Part shown: piece by piece, positions 24,668-37,912 of the stretch
How the letters are laid out: each line of letters starts with the position of its first letter
Position numbering within the stretch: position 1 is the stretch's first letter
NCBI GenBank assembly: GCA_002007465.1
Contig: LNAC01000103.1
Coordinates: forward strand, 1,189,981-1,253,980
Direction of reading: 5' to 3'
Length of the DNA: 64,000 bases
Source of the DNA: Ailurus styani
Taxonomy: Eukaryota > Chordata > Mammalia > Carnivora > Ailuridae
The notes under the pieces: generated by a model
Databases searched by the model: none
Told to the model about the DNA's origin: nothing
What the model saw: only the letters and a program-made list of their open reading frames with translations
Made by a program: the position numbers and the translations under genes

Positions 24668-24873
24668 GGGCACCTGAGTGGTGCATTCAGTTAAGAATCA
24701 TCCCACTCTTGGTTTCAGCTCAGGTCTGATTTCAGGGTTGTAGATCAAACCCTGCATCAAGCTCCATGCTCAGCACAGAGCCTGCTTGGGTTTCTCTCTC
24801 CCTCTCCGTCTGCCCCCTACCCCCCCGCCCTGCCCCTCATTTTCTCTCTTTTTCAAATAAATAAATCTTTTTT
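24668..24873 (+). mobile_element. Can-SINE, older subfamily
   Basis: Head 'gggcacctgagtggtgcatt', a more diverged middle, a C/T-rich tract and a short A tail. The target duplication 'aaaaagtcttag' (24656-24667, 24874-24885) is perfect. The 'agttaag...tcccactcttgg' form is the general carnivore type rather than the mustelid type. Confidence 0.92.
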
Positions 24874-24885
24874 AAAAAGTCTTAG

Positions 24886-27800
24886 AACCTGACCAGTTGA
24901 GTTCCAAATCGAATTCAAATTCCAGATTGAATTTAAAAGAATAATTAAAGAAGATGAATGGTTATAAATTCCAACTATGACTCAGTGATCAGCTGTGGAA
25001 CTGAGGAATTACCCTTTCCTAAAATTAATTTAATTGCCTTTCTTTTCAGAGCTATCTAAATCTATCTATATACTTTTTTATTAGTTTCTTCCGTCTAACT
25101 ATATGTAGTGTATATTGCTTATGGTTAACTATGAAACTTAATCAGTATGTGAAATAATATTTAGACAGCATCAGATCAGAACTTGAGGAGAAATGGACAA
25201 TACTGAATTATCTGGACCTTAGCATTCTATGTGATAAATATTGAGTTTGTCTCCCTTTGAGTCACATGGTCCACATATGCATAAATTTTGCATTGAAAAG
25301 GGGACAGATGCATTATGCTTCTCGAGAGCAATTTTCTGGTCTGAAAGTTTATGTATGGAAAGATTTATGTGGCTGTGGAGCAACCAAGTTTTGGATTATT
25401 ATAGTTATTTGTCTTATTTTTATTACTCAGCATGTGAACACACTACCTATTTTAAGTTAGTCTACTACCATGCTATTTTGAATTCTTCTTCTACCTACAC
25501 CATGGGAAAAAGAAGGGCAGCCTATTTTCTGTTTTCAGCCCCTGGACAGTTGAAAATGAGCATATTACCTACAATCACTCATTTCAGTCCTCTTACCTGG
25601 AGATATAAATATTTTGAGGATAGCTTAAAAATAAATGACCAATTACAGCAATGATATGGAGATTAGAGGTAACCTTGGGAGCCAATGAAGTGGGGCCTTT
25701 GGGAACATCCAAAAAAAGTCCATTTTTATGATATGGCATTTATTGAATCTCACACTGCCTGGTTTTCCTTTTTCCTGACAATTTTTTCCTAAACCTTGTT
25801 CTCTAGTCTTTTTGATGATCCTTTGAGAAACTAGATCTACGTAGACTTCCAATAACAAACTGGGACCCAAACTGACATGAAGAAAAAAGCATGTGAGTTG
25901 CTAAGAAACTTAAGTAAAATGACAATATGTAAGTGTTAACTATGCTGCTTAACAAAGCTGCATAAAAACTATGCTGTTAACAAAGCTGCTTTTTTCTCAT
26001 ATTATGTAGCATATGCAAACAGAAAATAATTTCACAAGATAACTGCACCTTCTGTATCATGGAAACAATAACATGGGGAAAGGAGCACAATTCTAGGAAC
26101 AAAATTTATATGAAGGACACAGGCAGAAGTGAGAGCTCTGGGATAGATTGAGGAACAGATTAACCAAAGGGCACAGATACTCTTGATTACTAAATAAGTG
26201 TAAAAGACAACGTGGAACACTAAGAATGAATCATTGTTTCACAAATCTACCTGAGTAGATTACTTGGAAGACTTGTTATGGACCCTCTACTGAGATCCTT
26301 GTGTGTTAATGTTGGGATGAGTCTAAGGATATCTATACTTTTATCTAAATCCCTAAATAATCTCACAATCCACAATGCCTGGGACAATTCTGGACTAAAA
26401 ATAAATTTGTATGAATAAGAGTACTAATTATCAACAGATGTTTGAAACTCAGATAATTATGATTTAAAGGATAATTTTGCTTATAATAATAACATAATTG
26501 TGCTTTTCAAAAGTTTCAAAAATGAGATTGGAAAAGTCACCCAGCTTCAGAATGTGTTCTCTAGCTCAACAAACTGGAGAGACGTTAAGTTATTTTATTA
26601 TGTAGCTTATAAGTAGCTTGGATCCAAAAGTGCAGAAAGGGAGAAATGACTGTCTGTGGTTCCCTGAGTCATATATTGCTTTCAAATTCAGTTGGCAAGA
26701 ATTCAGTCAGAAACATCTGCAAGAATTTAGCACTGAGCCATGTATTCACTGATCTCTCTACCTGTTACTCTAATTACAACACTATAAAATTTTTATTTTT
26801 ATTCTAGTTCCCTCTGATGCTGCTGGAAGATCATAGAGTAAACACAGCAGGAGATGGAAGTCTAAGATAAGAAAGCAGTGGCAGAGAATAAGGCAGGAAA
26901 ACAGAGAAAACAAACTTGGAAACTATGTCATCATGTATGGAATAATAAACATGTCCTCCACATCCTATGGTTTCTGCCTCCAACATAACCAAAAAGAAAA
27001 GGAAATTGCCTTTAAGTTGGGCAATATACTTGGGAGGACAGTATGGTATTAAGTAATAAATTGAGTCAGTGTACATATATTAAAAGGGGGAGATAAATTT
27101 ATTTTAAGGCTATACTTCCATAGATTTCCTTCACTTACTGCTCATGTGTTTTTTAGGCTATATTGCAAGCAGAAGATACTCTGAGCTCTCCCAATATTAT
27201 ATTCAGTTTTTCTTAAATCTGAATATATTTGGGTCAGCTTTGGTCATATTTCCTTTTGTGATTTAACTAACACTATCAAGGAGGAAGCCTATTTTATACA
27301 CATATGATTTTGAGGGTCTGTACTATATTGTTTTGGAAATAGGAACTGACAAAAGGAAAAAAAAAATGGAGAGATAGTTGTGAGTGAGACCAATATCCCA
27401 AATAGTAATTAAGTTCATGATCCTGTAAGTTTATCACTTAGATTCTGCATTGTTTTTGGAGTCTCAAATTTCCAATTAATTACCTTTGAAATGTAATAGA
27501 AAGGAAACCCCAATATAAATTTCTTTAAGTTAAACGGACCTTAGAGGTTATGTTGCTTAAAATCTAGAGTATAGTGAAACTGGACTAGGTGCTCCAATGT
27601 GTCCCAAGACTTTTTGCTGGTTTTAAAGATGGCCTCTTGGTCAAATAAGATGTTACCATGTAGTGTCAGCAGGCAGTGACACCACAGTAATTCCTGATGG
27701 TATCCTCCAGATGACAAAGTCACATGAAAAGTAGAGTCTGCCTCTTTATATACATAGACAAAGAAGAGTCTGGAGATGATGACTTACAGCCACTAGTTAC

Positions 27801-28855
27801 ATTATGTAACCAATTTTCCGGTCAGTTATTCTGAGTTGCAAATACTGGGTCATATTTCTGCTCCTAGAGCCACAGATAAAATTGACTATACATGAAAAAA
27901 TGGAAAGAGAATTAGAAATAAATAGTAACTTAAAGTAAATGTGGGCTCTCTCACCAAAAAAATAAGGGAAGATTGTTGGCCTTATGGGAAAACCCACAAA
28001 ATCCATTAGTGTGTTTACAAATTTATTCCAGGACAGTTATATAGTTGGATAATGTTTCAGCCCCCAAATTGCACATCATATCAATTAGAGCATTCTGAAG
28101 TACCCTAAACATGCACAAGAAAGTTAATTATAAGTTTTTGAAAGTACCCATGCCATAATCTATCACAAGCAATAATTAACAGCTGGGTACTTCTTTCATT
28201 CTATCATCATTAAAATAAAATAAAACAAAACAAAACAAAATTAAAAAAACCCAAAAAACAAAAACAAAAAAAAAAACCTTTCATGGTTGAACAGTTCGTT
28301 TTATTTCCAAATGCTTCCAGAATAACTATTTATTTCTAAATATTGCCAAAATCGTGTAATTAATTATTAAGATGTTTATCTAAGGATGATACCCAGTGTA
28401 AAATGCTATTAGTCACAGGTTTTTAAAACAAATACTTGGGAATAGCTTCTTTAAGCATCCAAGTTGAAGGAAAAAGTAAACTGTTTTCATGCAATTAAGC
28501 TATCTTAATTTTTTAAATAATTCTGTGATTTAATAATAGTCTGGTGTTGACTGTGCTTTTACCTTATAAACTTGGTTCCTAAAGATTTGTCTTTATTTAT
28601 TAAGAGTGTTAATATTTTTAAAATTTATATTTTAAGAGAGTCAAGTGCAAATTTACTGTTTTGATAGTAAAAAGTATCTCAAAATTAAAGTCTTTATTAT
28701 TAAAACAAAAGAAAAGGAACAGACTTGTTTAAACTTAAACTTAATGTATTTGAACACTTGGTTACAAGCAATAGAATTTTTTCTTAAAATTGCTTAAAAA
28801 ATAAGGGAAATATACTAAATCTCAGACTCCGAGGAATATTTTAGAGATTATATTA
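24886..28855. other. Long unassigned segment
   Basis: No gene seen over 4 kb. The longest frame (25241-25654, 137 codons) has no domain and is rich in Tyr, Phe and Ser as expected from AT-rich DNA. A low-complexity A-rich stretch lies at 28213-28278. Confidence 0.45.
28213..28278. repeat. A-rich low-complexity (AAAAC)n-like tract
   Basis: Irregular AAAAT, AAAAC and AAAAAC units with no recognisable attached element. Confidence 0.85.
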
Positions 28856-29093
28856 GGGGCACCTGGGTGGTGTATTTTGTTAAGCGTTGGACTCTTGGTT
28901 TTGGCTCAGGTGGTGATCTCAGGTTCATGATCTTAGGGTTGTGAGATCAAGCCCTGTGTTAGGCTCTATGCTCAACATGGAGTTTGCTTGAGATTCTCTC
29001 CCTCTTCCTCCCCTTCTGCCCTTCGTCCTGCCCCTCCTATGTGCGTGTGCGTTCTTTCTCTCTCTCTCTCAAATAAATAATCTAAAAAAAAAA
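28856..29093 (+). mobile_element. Can-SINE, older subfamily, slightly long
   Basis: Head 'ggggcacctgggtggtgtat', 'cggac/ggactcttggttttggctcag'-type segment, a partly repeated 'tgatctcaggttcatgatct' block, a CT tract and an A tail. The partial repeat explains a length of about 238 bp. I did not find a clear target duplication. Confidence 0.88.
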
Positions 29094-30589
29094 AACAACA
29101 AACCTATTTTAGAAACTTCTAAGAACCATGACTTGTGTGCTACCATAACTTTTTCCTAAATACTTTTTTTTCTGTTTATATAAGTTTCTTCTTTTACTAT
29201 GTTAAGGTTTGCTTTATACCCATAGCAAGAGAGATACCAAAAACTCCAGGTTTTATCTTTAGTTTCCTTATCTAGTGAAAAATATTACTTTCAGTATTAA
29301 TCTACTCACAACTTTTGAATCTAATTGAATCAATTTTGGTCCAATCAATTTTGCTAACAAGGCAGTTCCCTTACTAAATCTAAGGAGGGAACAAGAACAG
29401 TTCAAGAAAAGGTGCTCAGTGCTGAATGTTCCAGATCTTACATTAATTACTTAAGGTGACACACACCTCATTTTTACCACTTTCTATATTATCCTTACTT
29501 CTAAATAATATACATGAGAAAGGTGAATAAACTCAGCTACCATGGTTCTACTGAGCTATACTTAAACCTGTTTTTTTGGGTTAACTGAAATGCATGACAT
29601 AGGAATCCAAAGATTCTAATCAATCAAATTAATTTTGATAAAGCTAAACAAGATTTAACCCAACAGCATTTTATTTAACTTCAATTTCCTAGATCATTAC
29701 CTCATTCTTGTTGTTAGGTTTGTCTACTTTGAATTTGCAAATTAAGCAAGTGATTTTTTTTTTTTTTGGGTAAAGAAATCTAGGCAAAAATCTCAGATTG
29801 GTAAAAGGAAATATTGAAAGTATTCAACACCTAATTGGGCACATTGGTATTTTTATCATGCAAAGTTTTAAAGGACATGCTTTCTATAGAGCACTAAAAA
29901 TCACAGCTTTTCTGGTTCATGTTTATGTTGCATCTAAGAACAGGTGGAAGAAGTTTGCATGCCAAAAATTCTCCCTCAGTATTCACAGTTTTAGTGCTTG
30001 AACTCGAAGGGGATCATTTGATTGTAAACAGTTTTATTTTTCATATAATTGATATGAAACTGACAATACATCACATAGGTATGTCATAGACTATTACCCT
30101 TCACACAATACAATGTTCTTAAAACTGTAGCAAAAAATTGCACTTTTAATCTGTAACTCAACTAAAAATAAATAATATATTGTTAGTTGTCAAGCATAAA
30201 AATATGTGTTTTTCTCACTTGGTAAATATATGGTATCTCATTATACTCTTAGTCTAAAATAAATGACAGGAATGGCTTCCTTTGTACTTTCATAATAATT
30301 TTTGTATTAAATTTACACCAAAGAAGTTATAATAATGGCTTAAGTGGCATTATCACTTGTAGAAACATTTCTAAGCCCACTGGTAATTGTTTCCTTAAAC
30401 TAGTGTAAATGTAAGGAGTTTCTTTGTAGATAGTAGGATCAGAATAATTTTTTATGTTCTTTTCTAGAACCTGGCCTGCACTCCTTGTAGAAGGCAAGAA
30501 TGTTATTTCAAGGAACAGAGATATTGTAACTGGAGCTATGATTGATAAAGGAAAATAAAAATCGAAGTCATTATACTCTATAAAATTTT
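29094..30589. other. Unassigned DNA
   Basis: No gene seen. AT-rich; one 67-codon frame (29798-30001) without known motifs. Confidence 0.45.
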
Positions 30590-32860
30590 ATTTTATTTAA
30601 TGAAATTTTTATTTTACCTAATGAATATTAGCCAGTTCATTCCAACAATGTATTAAGAGAATTATATACCATAACCAAGTAGGATTTTTCCCACATATAT
30701 AAGACTGGTTCAACATTTGGAAATCATTTAACTCAATCCATCGTATCAGTAAGCTAAAAAAAAAAAATCACATGGCCATACCAATACATGCAGAAAAAAA
30801 TTTGACAAAGTCTAAAACACTTTCATAACAAAAAGAGTAAAATAGGAAATAGTAAAATAGGAATAGAGGGGAACTTGTTCAATTTGATAAAGACTTTAAA
30901 AACTTATAACCAACATCATACTTGATCCTGAGAAATTAAAACTTTTCCAAAAAGGCAAGGAGTCCTTTCTCATTACCCTTTTTCAACATCCTACTGGAAT
31001 TTCTAGCCAACGTAAAACACAAGAACAGGAAATGAAAGATATGCGGATAGAGAAAGGAAAAGAAACAAAACAAAACTATCCTTGTTTACAGATGACATGA
31101 TTATTTATGTAAAAAATCCAAAAGAATAGACAACAAAACTCTTGGAAGTGACGAGGGATTATAGCCAGGTAGCAGGATACAAGATTAATACACAAAAATT
31201 AATTGCTTTCCTATATATAAGCAATGAACAAGTAGAATTTGAAATTAAAAAGATATTATTTATATCAGTACCTAAAAATGAAACACCTAGATATAAATCT
31301 AACAAAATATGTGCAAGATTTACATGTGGGAAACTGTCAAACTCTGATGAATGACTTTAAGGATGAACTAAATAAATGGAGAGATATAGTATGTTCATGG
31401 ATAGGAAAACTCAATATTATCAAAATGTCAGTTCTTCCCAATTTGAGTTGTAGATTTAATGCAATCCCAGTCAAAATCCCAGCGTTATTTTGTGGATATC
31501 AATAAACTAACTATATAGAAAAGCAAGAGACCCAGAATAGCCAAGACAATATTGAAGGAAAAGAACAAAGTTGAGAATAGACACTACCTGACCTCAGGTC
31601 TTTCTATAAAGCTACAAAAATCAAGTGAGTGTGGTATTGGTGAAAAGATAGACAAATGGATCAATGGAACAGAATAAAGAGCTCAGAAATAGAGCCATAT
31701 AAATATAGTCAACTAATCATTGACAAAAGAGCAAAGGCAATACAATGGAGCAAAAATGTTCATTTTGACAAATGGTGCTGAACAACTGGCCACCCATATG
31801 CAAAATCAATCAGTCAATCAATCTAGATACAGACCTTTCACCCTTCACAAAAATTTACTCTAAATGGGAGACCTAAATGTAAAATGCAAAACTATAGCAA
31901 TCATAAGAGATAATATAGGAGAAACCTAGACAATCTTAGGTATATCTATGACATTTTAGATATGACATCAAAGGTATGATCTGTGAAACAAATCATTGTT
32001 AAGCTGCAGTTGCACTTAATCATATTTAAGAACTTCTCTGTGACACACAATATTAAGAGAATGAGAACATCTGCCACAGACTGGGAGAAAATATTTGCAA
32101 AAGACCCATCTGTTAAAGGACTATTATCCAAAATATGCTAAGAACTCTTAAAAGTTCACAAGAAGAAAACAAACAACCAAACCTTAACAGACACCTCATC
32201 AAAGAACATGTACAAATGACAAATAAGCATATGTAAAGGTATTCTACATCACGTGATAAGAGAATTGCAAATTCAAGTTAACAGTGAAATTAGAATGTTA
32301 CCTATTAGAATGATCAAAATTGGGAATCTATTAGAATGATCAAAATTGGGAACACTGACAAGACCAAAAGGTGGTGAGGATATGGAGCAGTAGGAATACT
32401 CATACTTTGCTGGTGGGAATGCACAACGGTACAGCCATTCGGGAAGACATCCGGCAGTTTCTCACAACACCAAACATATTCTTACCATAAGATCCAGACA
32501 TCATGCTCCCTGGTATTTACCTAAGGAAGTAAAAAATTATGTCTACAACAAATCCTACACATGGATGTTTATAACAACTGTATTTATAATTGCCAAAACT
32601 TGGAAGTAACCAAGGTGTCTTTTAGTAGGTGAATGAATACCTAACGTGTGGTACAGCCAGACAACGGAAATTATTCAGAGCTAAAAAGAAAGGAGCTATT
32701 ATGCCTTGACATGAGAAGACATGGAGGAAACTTAAATGCACATTACTGAGTGAGAGAAGCCAGTCTGTAAAGGCTGCATGAGAGAGATGTGAATTCCTGG
32801 AAACAAAAAGGAGTGTTAGAAGGAGTGAATGGTACAGAGAATTAAATGATATTGTTGATA
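30590..32860 (+). mobile_element. LINE-1 ORF2 (reverse transcriptase to C-terminus), decayed
   Basis: Translated fragments in shifting frames recover the L1 ORF2 order. The catalytic-site block reads FTDDMIIYV near 31085. Then come 'VAGYKINTQK' (31160s) and 'CSWIGKLNIIKMSVLP' near 31395, and further C-terminal pieces to about 32800. Several frameshifts, stops and a 26-bp tandem duplication (32302-32353) show it is dead. It is 5'-truncated inside ORF2. Moderately old. Confidence 0.88.
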
Positions 32861-33317
32861 AGATTATTTTTAATGTCAACATTCAATAATTTTTTATTGG
32901 TAAGTAACTTTATCTGGTTTTGAAATACTAAATGATATTTTGCCTTAATTATTAAGCTGATGAAAATATTGTGTTTCATTAAAACCTGATTTACCAGATA
33001 CATTTTTTTTTTAAATTGCAGAGAAAGACATGGTTTCTTTTGGAAAGGTGCTGTTTTAAAATATAGTGTGAAGATACATAAAGAGGAAGGGAAAAGCACA
33101 AGCAGATGCTGAACATAATGGCCCTCCTTTTATAACAGAGAAGAAATGCAAAGCTCCCATAACAAAATGTTATTTGGGAACTAACCAACAGACACTTATG
33201 TGAGGCTCTTCTATGAGCGGAGTAGCTGAGCGTGTTAAAATCTCCCTGTGGGATTGGCTCTCGTTTTCTTAATTTTGAAAAGGAAAAACACTGTTTTGAA
33301 TTTCTTCTTTACACAAG
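32861..33317. other. Unassigned DNA
   Basis: Nothing recognised. The sequence becomes less AT-rich toward 33200 and leads into the exon-like segment. Confidence 0.4.
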
Positions 33318-33439
33318 TTGGCCAGCGTGGATGCAAAAAAAAGGGAGAGATGTTTCCAGCCTAATGGATGATTCAGAGAAGTTATTTCCCAGCTTTCTGG
33401 AAGAAGCTGAAGCCAGTGGAAATGTTACTACCCTGAAAG
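33318..33439 (+). other. Exon-like segment of unknown status
   Basis: A 122-bp stretch is preceded by a pyrimidine-rich tract ending in ACACAAG (acceptor-like, AG at 33316-33317) and followed by AAAG|GTAAAC (donor-like, GT at 33440-33441). It is open in one frame, as part of a 97-codon frame at 33232-33525 with acidic, helix-favouring content (for example MDDSEKLFPSFLEEAEASGN). It lies in a locally GC-richer, repeat-free island. No homolog recognised. It could be a lncRNA or protein exon, a conserved non-coding element or chance. Confidence 0.25.
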
Positions 33440-35322
33440 GTAAACCAGCCCTCTTTGACAGAAGTAACTCAGATGCAAAAGTACTCTTTTCTAAGATTGT
33501 TATGCCAATTGGCATTGCAATTTAAAAATTCCACCGGGGAGAGATCTCAGCCCCGCTGATTTAATTACTAGGCTTTGCCTGACCTTATTTGTTTAGATTT
33601 TGCTGTATTGAGTGTTGCTATGGAATCCTGCCTAAATTTATTTAGTAGTATTGAAAGAAAATATGATGGCACTGACTATTTTGGTTAAAAATAGCAAAAA
33701 CAAAACAGGATTTGTACAGCTAAGAAAAGATCTTGTTAAAGAGACAACTTATTTATTTATTTATTTGTTTGTTTTAATTCCCAGATGCTTGTCTGGTCAT
33801 CCAAGCCAAATGAAGAGAATTGTTGGTAATTAAAAAGTAATTCACTGAAGTGAGTGCAGCTGTAGCAATAGCTTTGCTGCCAGACTCAGTGTGATCTATA
33901 GAAGCAAATTGTAATTGTTTCAAGTGAAAAACATATTCTTATGAGGACAATTCTGAAATGTATTTCATTTATAAAAACTTTGGTGAATTTTTAGCAATGA
34001 AATTATAAAGAAGAAAGGAAAATTTGCCAATTTGACAAATATTAGCCTCACATATGTGTGCATCTGAATAATTATATACAAACTGCTCTAAAATAAGCAA
34101 GTGAATATTGTACAGCCATTTTATTTCGTATTTTATCCCTTGGGTTTAAAAGGCTTGAAAATGAGGAGCCTGAGAAAGGGAGAGGGGAAAAAGCATTTAG
34201 ATTATTTATTTATTTTGACTTTTAAATATCGATAATACTTTTAAACTTGGTATTAAAATACCACTAAAGCTATGAATATTTTATTAACCTTCTTTGGACA
34301 TTTTCTTTGCCAAGTATTGTTTCTATGACCTTCAAATCAAAGGTTTCTGCATGGTGAATCCCTTCCACACCCACCTGAGGGTGTATGGTATCTTTAGTTG
34401 GCATCTCCCAGATTCCTTTGAGCTGTGGCTTGCCTTGTCCTGTCAGCACTTTGAACATTTTTTTTTTCTATTTTGGCACTTACCATAATTTTGAAACTAC
34501 TTATTTCTATTTTTGTCATCTGTAAGATACTGCTATTTTTTGAAGGTCAGAGCAGAAAACATTTTCACCTTTATTGAATATGCCCTACCTTCACACATCA
34601 CTTTCAGGGCATAGCAGAGTTTGGGCCCTCAGGAGGGCACTGGTAAAACTAAACTGAGTGAAGAAAGAGCAGAGGAATGATAAACCTTATATAATCTCTT
34701 ATAATTATATATATTTTTATTATAGTTTTATTTTTTTATTAGATTTTTATTTTTTTAGATTTTTATTCGATTTTTATTAGATTTTTTACCGAAATGTAAC
34801 AGTGCTATTTTTAATGCATAGTGTTAGTACATGGGTTATCTTTATTAATGAAATGTTGATTACTTGTAATACCATTGGTTTATTGCACTTCTTTTTTAAA
34901 TATATGCATTTTTATTAGACTTATGTTCAAACTATATAAGGTGAAGTTTTATTGAGAAACTGCATTAACCACTATTAACTTTAAAGAAAAATTATTAGAT
35001 TGTAAAATTCAAAAAACTGAGGATAGATTTATTCTGTCAGATTATATATGTATATACATGAAAACTTTATGGATCTCAATTTTAAAATACTATCTTCTGA
35101 ACTGTTCATAAACTTCATGTTTGATCCATAAGTTAAGTTATGAAATAAGTAAGTCTCCATTTAAAATACAAAATATTTAAAAGTAGGATTCAAAGACTTT
35201 AATAGCTATTATCACTTTAGAAGTTTTTAAAAAGAACAAAGCATAAAACTGTGCATGGAAATAGTAGTAGGTTATTATAGGTATAAAGGGTTTAAAAAGA
35301 GGCATGCAGATAATCCAAAATT
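33440..35322. other. Unassigned DNA
   Basis: No gene seen. 33440-33640 continues the repeat-free, moderately GC-rich island. (TTTA)n lies at about 33748-33775, and 34700-34795 is a T-rich tract with near-repeats of 'ttagatttttatt'. Confidence 0.45.
33748..33775. repeat. (TTTA)n / (TTTG)n short tandem repeat
   Basis: Five or six TTAT-type units followed by TTTG units. Confidence 0.85.
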
Positions 35323-35339
35323 AAAAATTAAAGCACATT

Positions 35340-35465
35340 GGGGGTGCCTGGGTGGCTCAGCTGGTTAAGCATCTGACTCTCGTTTTGGTTCAGGTCATGA
35401 TCTGGGTTGTGAGACGCCCATCTCTCTGTCCCTCCCACCTCTCTCTAAAAAAAAAAAAAAATTAA
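35340..35465 (+). mobile_element. Can-SINE, internally deleted (126 bp)
   Basis: The head through 'caggtcatgatctgggttgt' joins a short CT-rich end and an A tail; about 70 bp of the middle are missing. A perfect 17-bp duplication (aaaaattaaagcacatt) lies at 35323-35339 and 35466-35482. Confidence 0.93.
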
Positions 35466-35484
35466 AAAAATTAAAGCACATTCA

Positions 35485-36110
35485 TTCATTCCGTAAATAT
35501 GTTCTGAGATATTTGATGTACCAGTTACTGAAAATACAAAAATATATTTAATAATTGCTTTTATAGTATACTTTCTTGTATGCATGGGGCAAGAGACAAT
35601 AAGTGTGAATGAACAAATGAATGAATATTATTAGGTAAATGTGAAATGAAGAAAAATAAAGAGAAAATAATAACTGGGGGTCAACTGATAAAGGTCCATG
35701 TAAGCAGAGACTTGAAGTATGGGAGTGAAATATCTAGATAGCCAGGGAAGAGCTTTTGGGGGCAGAACAGTTTGGTAAAAGGCCCAGTGGCAGGACAATC
35801 CCTTGACTGTTCCATAAACACAGGGTAATTTGTGTGCTTGAAATGACATGAGTGAGACAGAGACAGTTATAATACCGGATTAGAGAAGTGGTCCAGCACA
35901 GCATGACATAGGGCCATGTAGCTTATGGAATGACATCTTTCATTCTGAGAAAATTGTTAAGCTACTGGATGGTTTGGAGTCAGGAAACACGTCTAAATGT
36001 TTGAAAAAGCACATTATTATTGCTTCGTGAAGAATAAATTATAGAAGGCCAAAAAGGAAAGCAGTGAGACTGGTTGGAAGTTTTTGTGACTAGAGTTCAG
36101 TATTTAGCTA
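35485..36110 (+). mobile_element. Ancient interspersed repeat of the 'cattcattc...gttctgaga' type
   Basis: Starts with 'cattcattccgtaaatat'. It continues through segments about 'ggtccatgtaagcagagact', 'gggggcagaacagtttgg' and 'catagggccatgtagcttat' in the order of a widespread old mammalian repeat. Similar pieces occur at 38477, 41003 and 60405. I cannot name the family with confidence. Confidence 0.45.
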
Positions 36111-36374
36111 GAATGTGACAATACCTGCTATGTATGACGATCACCTTTCAGAATTTGTAAAACATTTCCTGCATGACCCTTCTGGTTTCTTTGAATTTAT
36201 CTTTCATACTTTTTCATAAAACTAGTTTTACTTTTTTCTCCTGTTTTTGATACTAATTCTGCACTTTTATCATCTCTTCATCTGATGAACGTGATTAATA
36301 CAAATACATGTAGCTTTCACTTAATATTCACGTACTATGTGGCTTGTTGTGTACATAAACCGCAACAGTGAGGC

Positions 36375-36520
36375 AGGAGTTGTCATGCCTACTTCGTCAT
36401 GAAAAGTGAAGTACATGCAGGTTTAATCAACCTGCCTAATTTTCTGCTATTGAATAGCAGATCTGACATTCAGATCCAGGTCTGTTTGCTACATGGCCTG
36501 CCTGTTATTTTTCCTCTGAA
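36375..36520 (-). mobile_element. MIR remnant
   Basis: 'aggcaggagttgtcatgcc', 'cctgcctaattttctgctat' and 'atctgacattcagatccagg' follow the complement of the MIR core and downstream part. Confidence 0.6.
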
Positions 36521-36987
36521 CTACGTGGACATTCCTAGTCATTGTGACCTATTGATTATAGCAGAACCTAAGCAAAAGTCTTAAAGTGATTCTGAAAGAA
36601 AAAAACATTTCCAAATTAGAAAGATTTAAGAATCCCAGAGTTATACCTTTGGCTCAAAATACATTTATTGGAAATTCATGTCTATACCATTCAACTGTTT
36701 TCTAGGATAATGATGTCTATAAAACATAGGCATGGAAAGTAGAAATAATCTGTCTACTCCACAGCTCTCAGAGTGTTATGCTGGATAAAATATTTGATCA
36801 AATTATTTATTTTTAAAATATTGACAAATTGGTTGCACATTTCATATACAGTCTTCCCAGAACAAGGTATTGCTTATTATGTTCTCTCCATTAGCCTACC
36901 TGTCATAGATTATACATAAGAAGTGAACTACTTTCAAATCTATACATTGTCTTAACCTTTTCTCTTGGAATTATGTGATTATTGCTA
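36521..36987. other. Unassigned DNA
   Basis: Nothing recognised. Confidence 0.4.
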
Positions 36988-36998
36988 CTAAAAATCAT

Positions 36999-37215
36999 TT
37001 TTTAAAAGATTACTTATTTATTTATTCAAGGAAGGAGAGAGAGAGAGAGCATGCAAGTAGAGGGAGGAGCAGAGCGGGGAGGGATAAAAAGGCGGTAAGA
37101 ATCTCAAGTCGACTCTATGCTGAGTGAGAGCCCTAAGCAGGACTTGATCTCAGGACCCTGAGATCATGACCCAGTCAAATCCAAATAACTGACTGAGCCA
37201 CCCAAGTGCCCCCCC
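36999..37215 (-). mobile_element. Can-SINE, older subfamily
   Basis: Minus-strand copy with a GA-rich tract, 'ctcaggaccctgagatcatg' and a complemented head. Flanks 'ctaaaaatcat' (36988-36998) and 'ctaaaatcat' (37216-37225) are a near-perfect duplication. Diverged. Confidence 0.9.
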
Positions 37216-37225
37216 CTAAAATCAT

Positions 37226-37765
37226 GGATAGTGCAGTCTTTCTTTTAGCATAGCTATAAATATATCCAGTTTCTGGCATTTGGTGGGAAAGAAATTTAAG
37301 ACTAACAAAGTATTTGCATATAAAGCTCATTTCTATGAAGAATAAGTGTGTAAAGGCTTGTAAATCCACAAAAATAAAAAAAATACCAGCAATTTATCAA
37401 ATTATTTTCATATTTCTGATACACTTGAATGGGCTGATACACTTGAACGACCAAAAAAATGTATTTTTCACTTTATTTGCTGTGAAGTGTTGCTGGATAT
37501 CTAATTGAATTACCCACTACTTTTTAAGGAATTAATGAGAGTTATAAAAAAATGTAATTTCAATCAAATATTATTTTTTCCTTTTTTAATATTAGCATAG
37601 TAAGCTAAAATTAATATGCACTTTAAAAGTATAGAAAATATGACTTGACTGAGAAGTAGTCAATGAGAATAGTGATCCTGTGGGGGAAATTCAGAGTACA
37701 CCTCCTAAAAAATTAATAACTGCTGTTTGTATGTACCTTAGAATTTTCCTTTAGCTTTTCATTTC
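37226..37765. other. Unassigned DNA
   Basis: No gene seen; contains a local repeat of 'ctgatacacttgaa' at about 37417 and 37435. Confidence 0.4.
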
Positions 37766-37777
37766 ATTTGGAACTTT

Positions 37778-37912
37778 TTTTTTTTACAGGATAAGCATGC
37801 GTTCTCTTTCTCTTTTTTTTTAATTTTATGTATTTTTTGACAGAGAGAGAGAGAGAGAGAGACAGGAGTCGAAGGCAGTTCCTTAACCAACTGACCTCCC
37901 AGGCACCCCATA
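37778..37912 (-). mobile_element. Short Can-SINE with apparent 3' transduced sequence
   Basis: Read on the minus strand: a SINE head, abrupt junction to the CT tract (internal deletion), a first A-rich tail, then about 27 bp of non-SINE sequence (around 37788-37812), then a second A run. The target duplication 'atttggaacttt' (37766-37777, 37913-37924) encloses everything. The extra sequence therefore travelled with the SINE, as expected if the source transcript read through to a second A-rich site. Confidence 0.8.

Noticed and set aside
25241..25654. 137-codon plus-strand open frame
   Set aside because: No domain, composition follows base content, an overlapping frame exists in a second reading frame, and no promoter or splice signals support it.
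30590..32860. Reverse-transcriptase-like open frames as a candidate gene
   Set aside because: They are fragments of a dead L1 ORF2 with frameshifts and stops.
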